Positions 32,409 through 43,582 of a stretch of 64,000 nucleotides of DNA are shown here, piece after piece (within the stretch, counting starts at the first letter, position 1; each line of letters begins with the position of its first letter). The notes under the pieces are model-generated. The model did not search any database. It was not told the DNA's origin and saw only the letters and a list, made by a program, of their open reading frames with translations. A program made the translations under genes and the position numbers. The stretch spans positions 121,595 to 185,594 of the forward strand of contig MKUH01000008.1 in assembly GCA_001897745.1 (NCBI GenBank), read 5' to 3'. This DNA comes from Candidatus Accumulibacter sp. 66-26 (GTDB lineage: Bacteria; Pseudomonadota; Gammaproteobacteria; Burkholderiales; Rhodocyclaceae).

Positions 32409-32434
32409 GTGGGAAGAAGTGGTGTGAAGTGGGA
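32409..32434 (+). promoter_or_regulatory. MraZ operator: three GTGGGA-type boxes at 10-base spacing
   Basis: GTGGGA (32409), GTGGTG (32419) and GTGGGA (32429) repeat with a 10-base period, the pattern known for MraZ binding sites upstream of mraZ. They lie 43 bases ahead of the mraZ ATG and overlap the candidate -10, so binding should repress the whole division cluster. The middle box is imperfect. Confidence 0.8.
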
Positions 32435-32476
32435 AATCAGGGGATTTTCCGGTCCAACAAAAGGGGATGCGGTTCA

Positions 32477-32923
32477 ATGTTTCAGGGTGCGGCAGCGCTG
32501 AGTCTCGACGCCAAAGGTCGGCTCGCCATTCCGGCGCGTCACCGGGAAGCGCTCGTGGCTGCCTCCGGTGGCACCCTCGTTCTCACCGCACACCCGCACC
32601 GTTGTCTGCTGCTCTATCCGAATCCCGCCTGGGAGCCGATCCGCGACAAGGTGCTCGCCGCTTCGAGCTTCAATCCGCAGGCCGCCGCCATCAAGCGCCT
32701 GCTCGTCGGTAACGCCCGCGAGGAGTCGATGGACTCCGCCGGCCGTCTGCTCGTGGCGCCCGAACTGCGCCAGTTCGCGCAGTTCGAGAAGCAGGTCTGG
32801 CTGGTCGGGCAGGGCAGTCATTTCGAAATCTGGTCGGATGCCGGCTGGCTGCAGCAGCAGGACGCCATTTTCGCGATGGGCGATCAGGCGCTGCCGCCGG
32901 GTCTCGAGGACCTGGCGCTGTGA
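32477..32923 (+). CDS. mraZ: MraZ, transcriptional regulator of the division and cell-wall cluster
   Basis: A 148-residue protein with two AbrB-like domains forming a DNA-binding ring. It has [23 protein letters not shown] at the start and the second repeat [18 protein letters not shown] near residue 80; the DAKGR and DSAGR motifs are the family signature. The ATG at 32477 follows AAAGGGGAT. GTG starts upstream would run through the operator boxes and were rejected. It is the first gene of the cluster and overlaps rsmH by four bases. Confidence 0.95.
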   Translation: MFQGAAALSLDAKGRLAIPARHREALVAASGGTLVLTAHPHRCLLLYPNPAWEPIRDKVLAASSFNPQAAAIKRLLVGNAREESMDSAGRLLVAPELRQFAQFEKQVWLVGQGSHFEIWSDAGWLQQQDAIFAMGDQALPPGLEDLAL

Positions 32924-33861
32924 GCTCCGGCACGCAGCACCTGACGGTTCTGCTGCACGAAGCGGTCGCTGCGCTGGAGGTCAAGCCTTCCGGTGTTTAC
33001 GTCGACGGAACCTTCGGACGCGGCGGGCACAGCCGGGCGATTCTCGAGCGGCTCGGGCCGCAGGGCCGGTTGCTGGCGCTCGACCGCGATCCGCAGGCGG
33101 TCGCCGTCGCCCGCCAGATCAACGATCCAAGATTGACCATGCTGCACCACAGCTTCGGCGAACTCGCCGAGGCCGTGCAGCAGGCAGGGTTCGACGCTGT
33201 GGACGGCGTGCTCCTCGATATCGGGGTGTCGTCGCCGCAGATCGATGAGGGGGAGCGGGGCTTCAGCTTCCGTTTCGATGCGCCGCTCGACATGCGGATG
33301 GACACCACGCAGGGCGAGACGGCTGCGGAGTGGCTGGCGCGGGCTGAAATAAGAGATATCACGGAGGTCATCAGAAATTATGGCGAAGAACGGTTTGCTT
33401 TCCAGATTGCAAAGAAGATTGTGGCTGCTCGGGGAGAGCGGCCTGTTGCAACCACAGGGCAACTCGCCGCGCTTGTACGCGAAGCCGTGCGGACCCGCGA
33501 GCCCGGTCAGGACCCGGCGACGCGCACCTTTCAAGCTCTACGGATTCATATCAATCAGGAACTCGAGCAGCTTGCGCTAGTCCTCCCGCAGGCCGCGCAT
33601 CTCCTGAAGCCCGGCGGGCGGCTGGCGGTGATCAGCTTCCATTCGCTCGAGGACCGCATCGTCAAGCGCTTCATGCGCGACGAAGCGGCGCCGGACAAGC
33701 TGCCCAAGGATCTGCCGCTGCGCGCGGCCGATCTGCCGCCGCCGCGTCTGCGCCTGATCGGCAAGCCGCAAAAGGCGAGCGCAGCCGAAGTGGCGGCCAA
33801 TCCGCGGGCGCGCAGCGCCGTCATGCGGGTTGCCGAAAAGCCCGCTGGCGAGGCGCACTGA
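32920..33861 (+). CDS. rsmH: RsmH (MraW), 16S rRNA (cytosine(1402)-N4)-methyltransferase
   Basis: N4-methylates C1402 of 16S rRNA; RsmI at 28671 methylates the ribose of the same base. The 313 residues (E. coli 313) contain the SAM-binding [24 protein letters not shown], and [14 protein letters not shown], with [13 protein letters not shown] and [13 protein letters not shown] toward the C-terminus. The start is GTG, overlapping the mraZ stop (GTGA). Codon use between about 33340 and 33560 is less GC-rich at third positions than in neighbours. Confidence 0.96.
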   Translation: MSSGTQHLTVLLHEAVAALEVKPSGVYVDGTFGRGGHSRAILERLGPQGRLLALDRDPQAVAVARQINDPRLTMLHHSFGELAEAVQQAGFDAVDGVLLDIGVSSPQIDEGERGFSFRFDAPLDMRMDTTQGETAAEWLARAEIRDITEVIRNYGEERFAFQIAKKIVAARGERPVATTGQLAALVREAVRTREPGQDPATRTFQALRIHINQELEQLALVLPQAAHLLKPGGRLAVISFHSLEDRIVKRFMRDEAAPDKLPKDLPLRAADLPPPRLRLIGKPQKASAAEVAANPRARSAVMRVAEKPAGEAH

Positions 33862-33862
33862 A

Positions 33863-34159
33863 ATGCTGCGTCTCAATCTTCTTCTCCTGCTCGCCGTGGT
33901 GGTCTGTGCGCTCGGCGTGGTGACCTCGCAGCACAAGGCGCGCAAGCTCTTCCAGGCGCTCGAGGCCGAGCAGGACCGGGCGCGCCAGCTCGACGTCGAG
34001 TTCGGCCAGCTGCAGCTCGAGCTGTCCACCTGGGCGACGCCGCCGCGCATCGAGAAGATCGCGCGCGAAAAGCTGAAGATGCGCACGCCCGAGCCGGCCA
34101 AGGTGCTGACTGCGACGAGCTTGCCGAACGCATCGTTCGCCGCCGGGGTGGCGCCATGA
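33863..34159 (+). CDS. ftsL: FtsL, divisome protein
   Basis: Bitopic membrane protein of the FtsQ-FtsL-FtsB divisome subcomplex. The 98 residues hold a short N-terminus, one membrane helix (NLLLLLAVVVCALGVV, residues 4-20), and a periplasmic coiled coil (KLFQALEAEQDRARQLDVEFGQLQLEL). The ATG at 33863 lies one base after the rsmH stop; earlier in-frame codons would read inside rsmH. Identity rests on size, topology and position between rsmH and ftsI. Confidence 0.93.
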   Translation: MLRLNLLLLLAVVVCALGVVTSQHKARKLFQALEAEQDRARQLDVEFGQLQLELSTWATPPRIEKIAREKLKMRTPEPAKVLTATSLPNASFAAGVAP

Positions 34160-35898
34160 TGCGTTTCAAGGGCGCGCTCGCCCACAAGTTCGCCGAAAGC
34201 CCCATCCTCCAGCTGCGCCTGCCGGCCTGGCGCTCGCGCCTGATGGCCCTGCTCATCCTGAGTTGTTTCGGTGTGCTGCTCGGCCGTTCCTTCTATCTGC
34301 AGGTGCTCAACAACGATTTCCTGCAGGAGAAGGGCGAGTCGCGCTATCGCCGCGATCTCGAAGTCTCCGCCTCGCGCGGGCGCATTGCCGACCGCAACGG
34401 CGACGTGCTGGCGATCTCGACGCCGATGAAATCGGTGTGGGCGATTCCCGCCGATGCGCGGCTGACGCCCGAGCAGGCGAAGCAATTGGCGCAACTGCTG
34501 GAAATCGACGGCAAGGAACTGGCGCGCAAGCTGGCCAGCGACAAGAGCTTCATCTTCCTGCAGCGCCAGATTCCGCCGGACGTCGCCGAACGCATCGCGG
34601 CGCTCAAGCTGCCCGGCATCGGCCAGAACAAGGAATACCGCCGCTATTATCCGACCGGCGAAATGACCGCGCACATGGTCGGCTTCACGGGCGTCGACGA
34701 CAAGGGGCTGGAGGGCGTCGAACTCGCCTTCCAGGGGCAGTTGCTCGGCCATCCGGGCAGCCGCAGCGTGATCAAGGACCGGCGCGGCCAGATCGTCGAG
34801 GACGTCGGCTCGATCAAGCCGCCGCAGGACGGGCGTGATATCCGCCTGTCGCTCGACTCGAAAATCCAGTACCTCGCCTACAGCCAGCTCAAGCAAGCGA
34901 TCTCGGACAACAAGGCGAAGGCCGGCGGCGCCGTCGTGCTCGACGCGCGGACCGGCGAAATCCTTGCGCTCGCCAACTGGCCGACCTATAACCCGAATAA
35001 CCGCGAGAGTTTGTCCGGTGCGCAGTTGCGCAACCGTGCGGTGACCGACACCTTCGAGCCCGGCTCCACGCTCAAGCCCTTCACCGCCGCGCTGGCGCTC
35101 GAGAAGGGCAAATTCCGTTTCGACTCGATCATCGATACCGCGCCCGGCCGGCTGACCATCGGCAAGGCGACGATTTCCGATTCCCACGCGCACGGCCTGT
35201 TGACCGTCGCGCAGATCATCCAGAAATCGTCCAACGTCGGTGCCGCCAAGATGGCCGCCACCCTGGCGCCACAGGAGATGTGGGACATGTTCGACGCCGT
35301 CGGCTTCGGTCAGGTGCCGCGTCTGGGCTTCCCCGGCGAAGTCGGCGGTCGCCTGCGGCCGTGGAAGACTTGGCGTCCGATCGAGCAGGCGACGATGTCC
35401 TACGGGCACGGCATCTCGGTGTCGCTGATGCAGCTGGTGCGCGCCTACACGGTGTTCGCGCGCGACGGCGACCTGATCCCGCTCACCCTGACGCGCGCCG
35501 AATCGCCCTTCGTGCAAGGCGTTCCGGTGTTCAGCCCGCAGACCGCACGCGAGGTGCGGGCCATGCTCGAAATGGCCGTACAGCCCGGCGGTACGGCGCC
35601 CAAGGCGCAGATTCCCGGCTACCGCGTGGCGGGCAAGACGGGCACCGCGCACAAGCTGGAGGGCGGCCAGTACGCCAATAAATACGTCTCGTCCTTCGTC
35701 GGTTTCGCGCCGGCGTCCGAACCGCGCCTGATCGTCGCCGTGATGATCGACGAGCCTGGCACCGGTCGCCACTACGGCGGCGACGTCGCCGGGCCGGTGT
35801 TTTCCGCGGTGATGAGCGGTTCGCTGCGCACGCTCGGCATCGCGCCGGACGCGCCCCTGCAGGTCGCGCAGAGTCCGGCGGCCAAGGAAAAGCTGTGA
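34156..35898 (+). CDS. ftsI: FtsI (PBP3), septal peptidoglycan transpeptidase
   Basis: Cross-links peptidoglycan at the division septum. The 580 residues (E. coli 588) have a membrane anchor at about 32-52, a dimerisation/pedestal domain, and a penicillin-binding domain with the active-site motifs STLK (FEPGSTLKPF), SSN (QKSSNVGAAK) and KTGT (VAGKTGTAHK). The start ATG overlaps the ftsL stop; a second ATG follows immediately (ATGATG). Confidence 0.97.
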   Translation: MMRFKGALAHKFAESPILQLRLPAWRSRLMALLILSCFGVLLGRSFYLQVLNNDFLQEKGESRYRRDLEVSASRGRIADRNGDVLAISTPMKSVWAIPADARLTPEQAKQLAQLLEIDGKELARKLASDKSFIFLQRQIPPDVAERIAALKLPGIGQNKEYRRYYPTGEMTAHMVGFTGVDDKGLEGVELAFQGQLLGHPGSRSVIKDRRGQIVEDVGSIKPPQDGRDIRLSLDSKIQYLAYSQLKQAISDNKAKAGGAVVLDARTGEILALANWPTYNPNNRESLSGAQLRNRAVTDTFEPGSTLKPFTAALALEKGKFRFDSIIDTAPGRLTIGKATISDSHAHGLLTVAQIIQKSSNVGAAKMAATLAPQEMWDMFDAVGFGQVPRLGFPGEVGGRLRPWKTWRPIEQATMSYGHGISVSLMQLVRAYTVFARDGDLIPLTLTRAESPFVQGVPVFSPQTAREVRAMLEMAVQPGGTAPKAQIPGYRVAGKTGTAHKLEGGQYANKYVSSFVGFAPASEPRLIVAVMIDEPGTGRHYGGDVAGPVFSAVMSGSLRTLGIAPDAPLQVAQSPAAKEKL

Positions 35899-37427
35899 TC
35901 ATGGCCGACGCCGCCCAGACCAACCGGAACGATGCCGCCGCCGTCCTCGCGCAACTGGCCGCGCTCGGCGTGCAGCCGGCGGGCGTTGCCGACGACAGCC
36001 GGCAGGTGCGGCCGGGCGACCTGTTCCTCGCCTATCCGGGCGATCTCGCCGACGGCCGCCGCTACGTCGCCGACGCCGTCGCGCGCGGCGCCGCCGCCGT
36101 GCTGTGGGAGGCGACCGACGATTTCGCCTGGGATGCCGTCTGGCCGGTCGCCAACCTGTCGGCGCACGGCCTGCGCGCGCTGTGCGGGCCGCTGGCGCAC
36201 GCCGTCTGCGGCCGTCCGAGCGAGCGCCTGTCGCTGATCGGTATCACCGGCACCAACGGCAAGACGACGGTCAGCCAGTGGATCGCACGCACGCATCCGC
36301 GCGCCTGCGCGGTGATCGGCACGCTCGGCGCCGGTCTGCCCGGGCAGCTGGACGAAACCGGCTTCACGACGCCGGAAGCGACGACGCTGATGCGCTACCT
36401 CGCGGCCTTCGCCGATGCCGGCGCCCAGGCCTGCGCACTCGAAGTCAGTTCGATCGGCGTCGAGGAAGGGCGGCTGAACGGTGCCCGCGTCGACGTCGCG
36501 GTGTTCACCAATCTGACGCGCGACCATCTCGACTACCACGGCAGCATGGAAGCCTACGCGGCCGCCAAGGAAAAGCTGTTCGCCTGGCCGCGGCTGCGTC
36601 TGGCCGTCGTCAATCTGGACGATCCCTTCGGCCGCGAACTGGCGGCGCGCAGCACGGCGAGCAAGGTCGTCGGCTACACGCAGAACGGCGCCGGTAGCGA
36701 GCGCCAGGGCGTGGTCAGTGCCGAAGACGTGCGCGCGACGCCCGACGGCCTGCGTTTCCGCCTGTGCACGCCGAACGGCCGCGCCCTCGTCGAGACCGGG
36801 CTGATCGGCCGCTTCAACGTTTCCAATCTGCTCGCCGTCGCCGCCGTGCTGCTCGACGCCGGCCTGACGCCGGGCGAGATCGCCGCGCGCTTCGCGGCGC
36901 TGACTTCGCCGCCCGGACGCCTGGAAAAGCTCGGCGGCCACAACGAACCGCTCGTCGTCGTCGATTACGCGCATACGCCCGACGCCCTCGAGAACGCCCT
37001 GCGCGCGCTGCGCGAAGTGGCCGCCGCGCGCGGCGCCGGGCTGACCTGCGTCTTCGGCTGCGGCGGCGACCGCGACCGCGGCAAGCGCCCGCTGATGGGC
37101 GCCATCGCCGCCCGCCTGGCCGACCGCGTCGTGCTCACCAGCGACAACCCGCGCAGCGAGGACGCGCAGAGCATCCTCGCCGAAATCCGCGCCGGCGTGC
37201 CGGCGGACGCTCGCGTCGAGGTCGTCGCCGACCGCGCCGAGGCGATCGCGCGCGCCATCGCCGAAGCGCATCCGGCCGAAGTCGTCCTGCTCGCCGGCAA
37301 GGGCCACGAACCGTATCAGGAAATCGCCGGCGTCCGCCGTCCCTTCTCGGATCTTGCCGAGGCCGCCGCCGCGCTGGCTGCCCGGCGCGAACCGCCGTCC
37401 GAGGTGCACTCTGAGGTGCAGCCATGA
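35895..37427 (+). CDS. murE: MurE, UDP-MurNAc-L-Ala-D-Glu:meso-diaminopimelate ligase
   Basis: Adds the third stem-peptide residue in cytoplasmic peptidoglycan precursor synthesis. The 510-residue protein has the ATP-binding GITGTNGKTTVSQW, the carbamylated-lysine region, and DNPRSED, whose DNPR motif marks use of meso-diaminopimelate. Start: GTG at 35895 overlaps the ftsI stop and has AAGGA six bases upstream; ATG at 35901 is also possible. It overlaps murF by four bases. Confidence 0.96.
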   Translation: MIMADAAQTNRNDAAAVLAQLAALGVQPAGVADDSRQVRPGDLFLAYPGDLADGRRYVADAVARGAAAVLWEATDDFAWDAVWPVANLSAHGLRALCGPLAHAVCGRPSERLSLIGITGTNGKTTVSQWIARTHPRACAVIGTLGAGLPGQLDETGFTTPEATTLMRYLAAFADAGAQACALEVSSIGVEEGRLNGARVDVAVFTNLTRDHLDYHGSMEAYAAAKEKLFAWPRLRLAVVNLDDPFGRELAARSTASKVVGYTQNGAGSERQGVVSAEDVRATPDGLRFRLCTPNGRALVETGLIGRFNVSNLLAVAAVLLDAGLTPGEIAARFAALTSPPGRLEKLGGHNEPLVVVDYAHTPDALENALRALREVAAARGAGLTCVFGCGGDRDRGKRPLMGAIAARLADRVVLTSDNPRSEDAQSILAEIRAGVPADARVEVVADRAEAIARAIAEAHPAEVVLLAGKGHEPYQEIAGVRRPFSDLAEAAAALAARREPPSEVHSEVQP

Positions 37428-38815
37428 GCACGATGATGAATCTGGAAGCCGCCGCGAGCGCCGTCGGCGGCGCCTTGCGCGGGCCGAACGCCGATTTTTC
37501 GGGCGTTTCCACCGATAGCCGCAAGATCGCCGCAGGCGAACTGTTCGTCGCGCTGCGCGGCGAGAATTTCGACGGCCACGCCTTCGTCGCCGCCGTGCGC
37601 GAGCGCGGCGCGATCGCCGCCGTGGTCGCCGCCGATGCAGCCGACGGACTGCGCGAGTGCGGCCTGCCGCTCGTCGTCGTCGCCGATACGCGCCTCGCGC
37701 TCGGCGCGCTGGCCGCCGCCTGGCGCGCCCGTTTCGCGCTGCCGCTGCTCGCCGTCACCGGCAGCAACGGCAAGACGACGACCAAGGAAATGATCGCCAG
37801 CATCCTGCGCGTCGCTTACGGCGACGCGGTGCTCGCCACGCAGGGCAACTTCAACAACGACATCGGCCTGCCGCTCACGCTGCTCAAGATGAACGCGACG
37901 CACCGCGCGGCGATCATCGAGATGGGCATGAACCACCCCGGCGAGATCGGCTATCTCGCCGCCATCGCCAAACCGACCGTCGCCCTCGTCACCAACGCGC
38001 AGCGCGCGCATCTGGCCGGCATGGGCTCGCTCGAGGCAATCGCCGCCGAGAAGGGCAGCATCTACGCCGGTCTGGGCGCGGACGGCATCGCCGTGATCAA
38101 CGCCGACGACGAATGGACAGACTTGTGGCGCGCGCAGAACGCCGGCCGCCGCATCGTCAGCTTCGGCTTCGCCGCCAAGGCCGACGTGCGCGGCGAGTGC
38201 CAGCTGCACGGCCTCGAAAACCGCCTGACGCTGTTCGCTGACGGGCAGCGCATCGACGTGGCGCTGGCGCTGCCGGGCCTGCACAACGCGCGCAACGCCC
38301 TGGCCGCCGCCGCCGCCGCGCTCGCCGCCGGCCTGCCGCTGTCCACCGTGCAGGCCGGGCTGGCCGCCTTCCGCGGCGTCAAGGGGCGCCTGCAACTGCG
38401 CGCCGGGCCGAACGGCTCGACCCTGCTCGACGACACCTACAACGCCAACCCCGATTCGATGCGCGCCGGCATCGACGTGCTCGCCGCCACCGTCGGCCGC
38501 AAGATCCTGGTGCTCGGCGACATGGGCGAGATCGGCGAGATGACCGGCCAGTTCCACGACGAGATCGGCGGCTACGCCAAGAGCCAGGGCGTCGACCGCC
38601 TGTTCGCCTTCGGCGAATCGAGCCTGCTCGCGGCGCGCAACTTCGGCGCCGGCGGCACGCACTACAAGAAACTCGAAGACCTGATCGAAGCCGTGCTGCC
38701 CGAGCTGACGCCGGGCAGCACGGTGCTCGTCAAGGGCTCGCGCTTCATGCGCATGGAGCGGGTGGCCGACGCCATCGAGGCCGCCGCTCAACCGACCCCA
38801 CCGGAGAACTCATAA
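37424..38815 (+). CDS. murF: MurF, UDP-MurNAc-tripeptide:D-alanyl-D-alanine ligase
   Basis: Completes the UDP-MurNAc-pentapeptide by adding D-Ala-D-Ala, supplied by DdlB of the same cluster. The 463 residues (E. coli 452) show the Mur ligase P-loop [34 protein letters not shown], and [12 protein letters not shown] characteristic of MurF. The start overlaps the murE stop (ATGA), and the TAA stop shares one base with the mraY ATG. Confidence 0.96.
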   Translation: MSTMMNLEAAASAVGGALRGPNADFSGVSTDSRKIAAGELFVALRGENFDGHAFVAAVRERGAIAAVVAADAADGLRECGLPLVVVADTRLALGALAAAWRARFALPLLAVTGSNGKTTTKEMIASILRVAYGDAVLATQGNFNNDIGLPLTLLKMNATHRAAIIEMGMNHPGEIGYLAAIAKPTVALVTNAQRAHLAGMGSLEAIAAEKGSIYAGLGADGIAVINADDEWTDLWRAQNAGRRIVSFGFAAKADVRGECQLHGLENRLTLFADGQRIDVALALPGLHNARNALAAAAAALAAGLPLSTVQAGLAAFRGVKGRLQLRAGPNGSTLLDDTYNANPDSMRAGIDVLAATVGRKILVLGDMGEIGEMTGQFHDEIGGYAKSQGVDRLFAFGESSLLAARNFGAGGTHYKKLEDLIEAVLPELTPGSTVLVKGSRFMRMERVADAIEAAAQPTPPENS

Positions 38816-39903
38816 TGCTGCTCTTGCTGGCGCAATGGCTGTCGCAGGACGTCCGCGCCTTCAACGTCTTCAACTACATCACGCTGCGCGCCGTGCTCGC
38901 GGCGATGACGGCGCTGCTGATTTCCTTCGCCGCCGGCCCGCGCGTCATCCGCTGGCTGGCCGCCAAGAAGATCGGCCAGGCCGTGCGCCAGGACGGCCCG
39001 CAGACGCACCTCGTCAAATCCGGCACGCCGACCATGGGCGGCGCGCTGATCCTGATCGCCATCGGCATCACCACGCTGCTCTGGGGCGATCTCGCCAACC
39101 GCTACATCTGGGTCGTGCTGATCGTGACCATGGGCTTCGGCGCCATCGGCTGGTACGACGACTGGAAGAAGGTCGTCTATCGCGACCCGAAGGGGCTGGC
39201 CAGCCGCTGGAAGTACTTCTGGCAGTCGGTGATCGGCCTCGTCGTCGCGGTCTATCTCGGCATGACGACCAGCGTGCCGGCGCAGATGGAGTTGATCGTT
39301 CCCTTCTTCAAGACGGTTTCCTACCCGCTCGGCGTGATCGGCTTCATCGTCCTCACCTATTTCGTCATCGTCGGCACCAGCAACGCGGTGAACCTGACCG
39401 ACGGCCTCGACGGGCTGGCCATCATGCCGACCGTGATGATCGCCGGCGCGCTCGCCATCTTCGCCTACGTCGCCGGCAACGCGGTGTTCGCCAAATACCT
39501 GCTGATGCCTTACATCCCGGGCGCCGGCGAGCTCGCCGTCTTCCTCGGCGCGATGGCCGGCGCCGGCCTCGGCTTCCTCTGGTTCAACGCCTACCCGGCC
39601 GAGGTCTTCATGGGCGACGTCGGCGCGCTGGCGCTCGGCGCCGCGCTCGGCACCGTCGCCGTCATCGTGCGCCAGGAAATCGTCCTCGCCATCATGGGCG
39701 GCGTCTTCGTCGCCGAAACCCTGTCGGTCGCGGCGCAGGTCCTCTACTTCAAGGCTACCGGCGGCAAGCGCATCTTCCGCATGGCGCCGCTGCATCATCA
39801 CTACGAACTCGGCGGCTGGAAGGAAACCCAGGTCGTCGTCCGTTTCTGGATCATCACCATCATGCTGGTGCTGGTCGGTCTGTCGACGCTGAAGCTGCGC
39901 TGA
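38815..39903 (+). CDS. mraY: MraY, phospho-N-acetylmuramoyl-pentapeptide transferase
   Basis: Integral membrane enzyme that moves phospho-MurNAc-pentapeptide to undecaprenyl phosphate, making lipid I. The 362 residues (E. coli 360) have about ten membrane helices. Aspartate-rich catalytic motifs are [17 protein letters not shown] and [18 protein letters not shown], and the HHHYE motif is in [12 protein letters not shown]. The ATG overlaps the murF stop by one base. An 84-base gap to murD follows, the largest in the cluster before ftsA. Confidence 0.97.
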   Translation: MLLLLAQWLSQDVRAFNVFNYITLRAVLAAMTALLISFAAGPRVIRWLAAKKIGQAVRQDGPQTHLVKSGTPTMGGALILIAIGITTLLWGDLANRYIWVVLIVTMGFGAIGWYDDWKKVVYRDPKGLASRWKYFWQSVIGLVVAVYLGMTTSVPAQMELIVPFFKTVSYPLGVIGFIVLTYFVIVGTSNAVNLTDGLDGLAIMPTVMIAGALAIFAYVAGNAVFAKYLLMPYIPGAGELAVFLGAMAGAGLGFLWFNAYPAEVFMGDVGALALGAALGTVAVIVRQEIVLAIMGGVFVAETLSVAAQVLYFKATGGKRIFRMAPLHHHYELGGWKETQVVVRFWIITIMLVLVGLSTLKLR

Positions 39904-39987
39904 CATGAAGCCGATTTTTCACCTCCGCCACGCGCTGCCCTCCACGGGGGCGGCTTTGCCCTTCGGGGTGCTGTGCCGGGAGGTCGC

Positions 39988-41355
39988 ATGGAACTGAACG
40001 GCAAGCACGTTCTGGTCGTCGGCCTCGGCGAGACCGGGCTGGCGATGGCCGCCTGGCTCGTCCGCCAGGGGGCGCGCGTGTGCGTCGCCGACAGCCGTGC
40101 ACAGCCGCCCAACGTCGACGCGCTGCGCCGCGTCGCGCCGGCGGCCGAGTTGCTGGCCGGACCGTTCGCCGACGCCGCCTTCTCCAACATCGACCTGATC
40201 GCCATTTCGCCCGGCGTGCCGGTGCAGACGGCGCAGGTGCAGGCGGCGCAGGCGCGCGGCGTGCCGGTCGTCTCCGAAATCGAACTCTTCGCCTGGGGCG
40301 TGCGCCGGCTGAGCCCGAGCGCGCGCATCGTCGCCATCACCGGCAGCAACGGCAAGACGACGACCACCGCCCTGACCGGCGCCCTGTGCGCCGCCGCCGG
40401 CCTGCGCACCGGCGTCGCCGGCAACATCAGCCCGGCCGCGCTCGCCGCGCTGATGGCCGCCGAGGATGCCGATGCGCTGCCCGAAGCGTGGGTGCTCGAA
40501 CTGTCCAGCTTCCAGCTCGAAACGACGCATACGCTGAACGCCGACGCGGCCACCGTGCTCAACGTCAGCGAGGATCACCTCGACCGCTATGCCGGGATGG
40601 ACGACTACGCGGCGGCCAAGGCGCGCATCTTCAAGGGGGCGGGCGTCATGGTCCTCAATCGCGACGACGCGCGCAGCCTGGCCGCCGGCCGCTGCGGACG
40701 CAAGCTGGCGACCTTCGGCCTCGACGCCGCGCCGCGCGCCGCCGACTACGGCCTGGTCGACGGCTGGATCGTGCGCGGGACGGAGAAACTGATCGCGCTT
40801 GCCGACCTCAAGCTCGTCGGCGCGCACAACGCCGCCAACGCGATGGCCGCGCTGGCCCTGTGCGAGGCCGTCGGCATCGCGCCGCGCACGGTGCTGCCGG
40901 CGCTCGCCGCCTTCCGCGGGCTGGCGCACCGCGTCGAGTTCGTCGCCGCGCTCGGCGGCGTCGACTACTACGACGACTCCAAGGGCACCAACGTTGGCGC
41001 CACGCTTGCCGCGCTGCAGGGAATGGGGCGCAAGGTCGCGATCATCCTCGGCGGCGACGGCAAGGGGCAGGACTTTTCGCCGCTCAAGGCCGCACTTGCC
41101 GCGCACGGGCGCGCGGCCGCGCTGATCGGGCGCGACGCCGGCGCGATTGCCGCCGCGCTCGAGGGCAGCGGCGTGCCGCTGCAGCGCTGCGCCGACATGG
41201 ACGAAGCCGTGCGCTGGTGCGCCGGGCAGGCGCAGGTCGGCGACGCCGTGCTGCTGTCGCCGGCCTGCGCCAGTCTCGACATGTACCGCAACTACGCGCA
41301 CCGCGCCGAGGTCTTCGTCGCCGCCGTGCGCGGGCTGGAAGGGGAGGGCGCCTGA
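39988..41355 (+). CDS. murD: MurD, UDP-MurNAc-L-alanine:D-glutamate ligase
   Basis: Adds D-glutamate to UDP-MurNAc-L-Ala in the cytoplasm. The 455 residues contain the N-terminal Rossmann fold [14 protein letters not shown], the P-loop [33 protein letters not shown], and [11 protein letters not shown] typical of MurD. The ATG at 39988 follows GGGAGG at good spacing; an upstream GTG at 39973 is less likely. Its TGA shares one base with the ftsW ATG. Confidence 0.96.
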   Translation: MELNGKHVLVVGLGETGLAMAAWLVRQGARVCVADSRAQPPNVDALRRVAPAAELLAGPFADAAFSNIDLIAISPGVPVQTAQVQAAQARGVPVVSEIELFAWGVRRLSPSARIVAITGSNGKTTTTALTGALCAAAGLRTGVAGNISPAALAALMAAEDADALPEAWVLELSSFQLETTHTLNADAATVLNVSEDHLDRYAGMDDYAAAKARIFKGAGVMVLNRDDARSLAAGRCGRKLATFGLDAAPRAADYGLVDGWIVRGTEKLIALADLKLVGAHNAANAMAALALCEAVGIAPRTVLPALAAFRGLAHRVEFVAALGGVDYYDDSKGTNVGATLAALQGMGRKVAIILGGDGKGQDFSPLKAALAAHGRAAALIGRDAGAIAAALEGSGVPLQRCADMDEAVRWCAGQAQVGDAVLLSPACASLDMYRNYAHRAEVFVAAVRGLEGEGA

Positions 41356-42515
41356 TGCTGCCCGCGCTCGATACCCCGCGCCGCCTGCCCGCCGAGGTCG
41401 ACCTCAGCCTGCTCTGGAGCGCCCTCGTCCTGCTCCTGATGGGCATGGTGATGGTCTATTCGGCGTCGATCGCCACCGCCGAGGGCGGCCGCTTCACCGG
41501 CCACCAGCCGGCCTACTATCTGGTGCGCCACGGCGTCTTCCTGGCCGTCGGTCTGGTCGCCGCCGCCGTCGCCTTCCAGGTGCCGCTCAACACCTGGCAG
41601 CAGCTGGCGCCCTGGCTCTTCGTCGCGGGCTTCGTGCTGCTCGCGCTGGTCCTGATCCCCGGCATCGGGCGCGACGTGAACGGCGCCCGCCGCTGGCTCT
41701 CGCTCGGCTTCGCCAACCTGCAGCCGTCCGAGCTGATGAAGCTGTTCGCCGTGCTCTACGCCGCCGACTACACGGTGCGCAAGATGCCGCACATGCACGA
41801 TCTAAAGAAGGCTTTCCTGCCGATGGCCGGCGCCATGATCGCGGTCGGCATCCTGCTCCTCAAGGAGCCGGACTTCGGCGCCTTCGTCGTCATCATTTCG
41901 ATCGCCATCGGCATCCTCTTCCTCGGCGGCATGCGCGCGCGCCTGTTCGCCGTGCTGATCGTCGTGCTGGTCACCGCCTTCGCCGTGCTGATCATCGTCT
42001 CGCCGTACCGGCGCGACCGCATCTTCGGCTTCATGGACCCGTGGTCGGACGCCTTCGGGCGCGGCTACCAGCTGTCGCACGCGCTGATCGCCTTCGGCCG
42101 CGGCGAGCTGTTCGGCGTCGGCCTCGGCGCCAGCGTCGAGAAACTGTTCTACCTGCCCGAGGCGCACACCGACTTCCTGCTCGCGGTGATCGCCGAAGAG
42201 CTCGGCTTCGCCGGCGTCGTCGCGGTGATCGTCCTCTTCGGCCTCGTCATCCAGCGTGCCTTCGTCATCGGCCGTCAGGCGGTCGCGCTCGACCGTCTCT
42301 ACCCGGCGCTCGTCGCGCAGGGCATCGGCATCTGGATCGGCGTGCAAAGCTTCATCAACATGGGCGTCAACATGGGCCTGCTGCCGACCAAGGGCCTGAC
42401 CCTGCCGCTGATGAGCTTCGGCGGCTCGGGCATCCTCGCCAACTGCATCGCGCTCGCCGTCCTGCTTCGCGTCGATTGGGAAAACCGTCAGTTGATGCGC
42501 GGGGGCAAGCTATGA
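41355..42515 (+). CDS. ftsW: FtsW, septal peptidoglycan glycosyltransferase (SEDS family)
   Basis: Polymerises lipid II at the division site together with FtsI. The 386-residue protein has about ten membrane helices and SEDS hallmarks: GMVMVYSAS in the first helix, GANGARRW-like [28 protein letters not shown], and [24 protein letters not shown], with the catalytic-aspartate region near [10 protein letters not shown]. The start overlaps the murD stop (TGATG) and the end overlaps murG (ATGA). Confidence 0.96.
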   Translation: MLPALDTPRRLPAEVDLSLLWSALVLLLMGMVMVYSASIATAEGGRFTGHQPAYYLVRHGVFLAVGLVAAAVAFQVPLNTWQQLAPWLFVAGFVLLALVLIPGIGRDVNGARRWLSLGFANLQPSELMKLFAVLYAADYTVRKMPHMHDLKKAFLPMAGAMIAVGILLLKEPDFGAFVVIISIAIGILFLGGMRARLFAVLIVVLVTAFAVLIIVSPYRRDRIFGFMDPWSDAFGRGYQLSHALIAFGRGELFGVGLGASVEKLFYLPEAHTDFLLAVIAEELGFAGVVAVIVLFGLVIQRAFVIGRQAVALDRLYPALVAQGIGIWIGVQSFINMGVNMGLLPTKGLTLPLMSFGGSGILANCIALAVLLRVDWENRQLMRGGKL

Positions 42516-43582
42516 GCAAGACGCTCCTCGTCATGGCCGGCGGCACCGGCGGCCACGTCTTCCCCGGGCTGGCGGTCGCCGACCTGCTCAGGAGCCGCGG
42601 CTGGAAGGTCGTCTGGATGGGCAATCCGGGCGGCATGGAAGCGAAGCTGGTGCCGGCGCACGGCTACGAGATGGCCTGGGTGCGCTTCGGCGCGCTGCGC
42701 GGTAAAGGCTTGCTGCGCAAGCTGTTCCTGCCCTTCGCGCTGCTCTCCGGCTTCTGGCAGGCGCGCCGCGAGATCCGTCGCGTGCAGCCCGACGTCGTGC
42801 TCGGCATGGGCGGCTACATCACTTTTCCGGGCGGCATGATGGCCTCCTGGCTCAAGCGCCCGCTGGTCATCCACGAGCAGAACTCGGTCGCCGGGCTGGC
42901 CAACCGCATGCTGGCCCGGGTCGCCGATCGCATCGTCTGCGGCTTCCCCGAGGCGCTGCCGGACAGTGCGTGGGCGGGTAATCCGGTGCGCCCCGAGATC
43001 GCGCAGATGGCCGCGCCCGAGACGCGCTACGCCGCGCGCGGCGAACTGGCCGAAACGCCCTTGCGCGTGTTGGTGCTCGGCGGCAGCCTGGGCGCCGCGG
43101 CGCTCAACGCGACCGTGCCGCAGGGGCTGGCGCTGCTGGCCGAGGGCGAGCGCCCGCAGGTCGTGCATCAGGCCGGCGAGAAGCATCTCGAACAATTGCA
43201 GCGCAACTACGAAACGGCCGGCGTGCAGGCGCACTGCGTGGCCTTCATCGACGACATGGCCGGCGCTTACGAATGGGCCGATCTGGTGATCTGCCGGGCC
43301 GGCGCCCTGACCGTCGCCGAACTCGCGGCGGCCGGCGTGGCGAGCATCCTGGTGCCCTATCCGCACGCCGTCGACGACCATCAGGCGGGCAACGCCCGCT
43401 TCCTGTCCACGGCCGGCGGCGCCATCCTGCTGCCGCAGGACGAGCTGACGCCGGAAGCGGTCGCCCTCATCCGCAATTACACGCGCGGCCAGCTGCAGCA
43501 GATGGCCGAGCGCGCGCGCGAACTGGCGCGGCCGGACGCCACGGCGGCCGTCGCCCAGGTCTGCGAGGAGCTAGCGAAATGA
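42512..43582 (+). CDS. murG: MurG, UDP-GlcNAc:lipid I GlcNAc transferase
   Basis: Peripheral inner-membrane glycosyltransferase that makes lipid II. The 356 residues (E. coli 355) show the N-terminal glycine-rich loop [53 protein letters not shown] and the C-terminal UDP-GlcNAc-binding [15 protein letters not shown]. It overlaps ftsW and murC by four bases each. Confidence 0.97.
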   Translation: MSKTLLVMAGGTGGHVFPGLAVADLLRSRGWKVVWMGNPGGMEAKLVPAHGYEMAWVRFGALRGKGLLRKLFLPFALLSGFWQARREIRRVQPDVVLGMGGYITFPGGMMASWLKRPLVIHEQNSVAGLANRMLARVADRIVCGFPEALPDSAWAGNPVRPEIAQMAAPETRYAARGELAETPLRVLVLGGSLGAAALNATVPQGLALLAEGERPQVVHQAGEKHLEQLQRNYETAGVQAHCVAFIDDMAGAYEWADLVICRAGALTVAELAAAGVASILVPYPHAVDDHQAGNARFLSTAGGAILLPQDELTPEAVALIRNYTRGQLQQMAERARELARPDATAAVAQVCEELAK

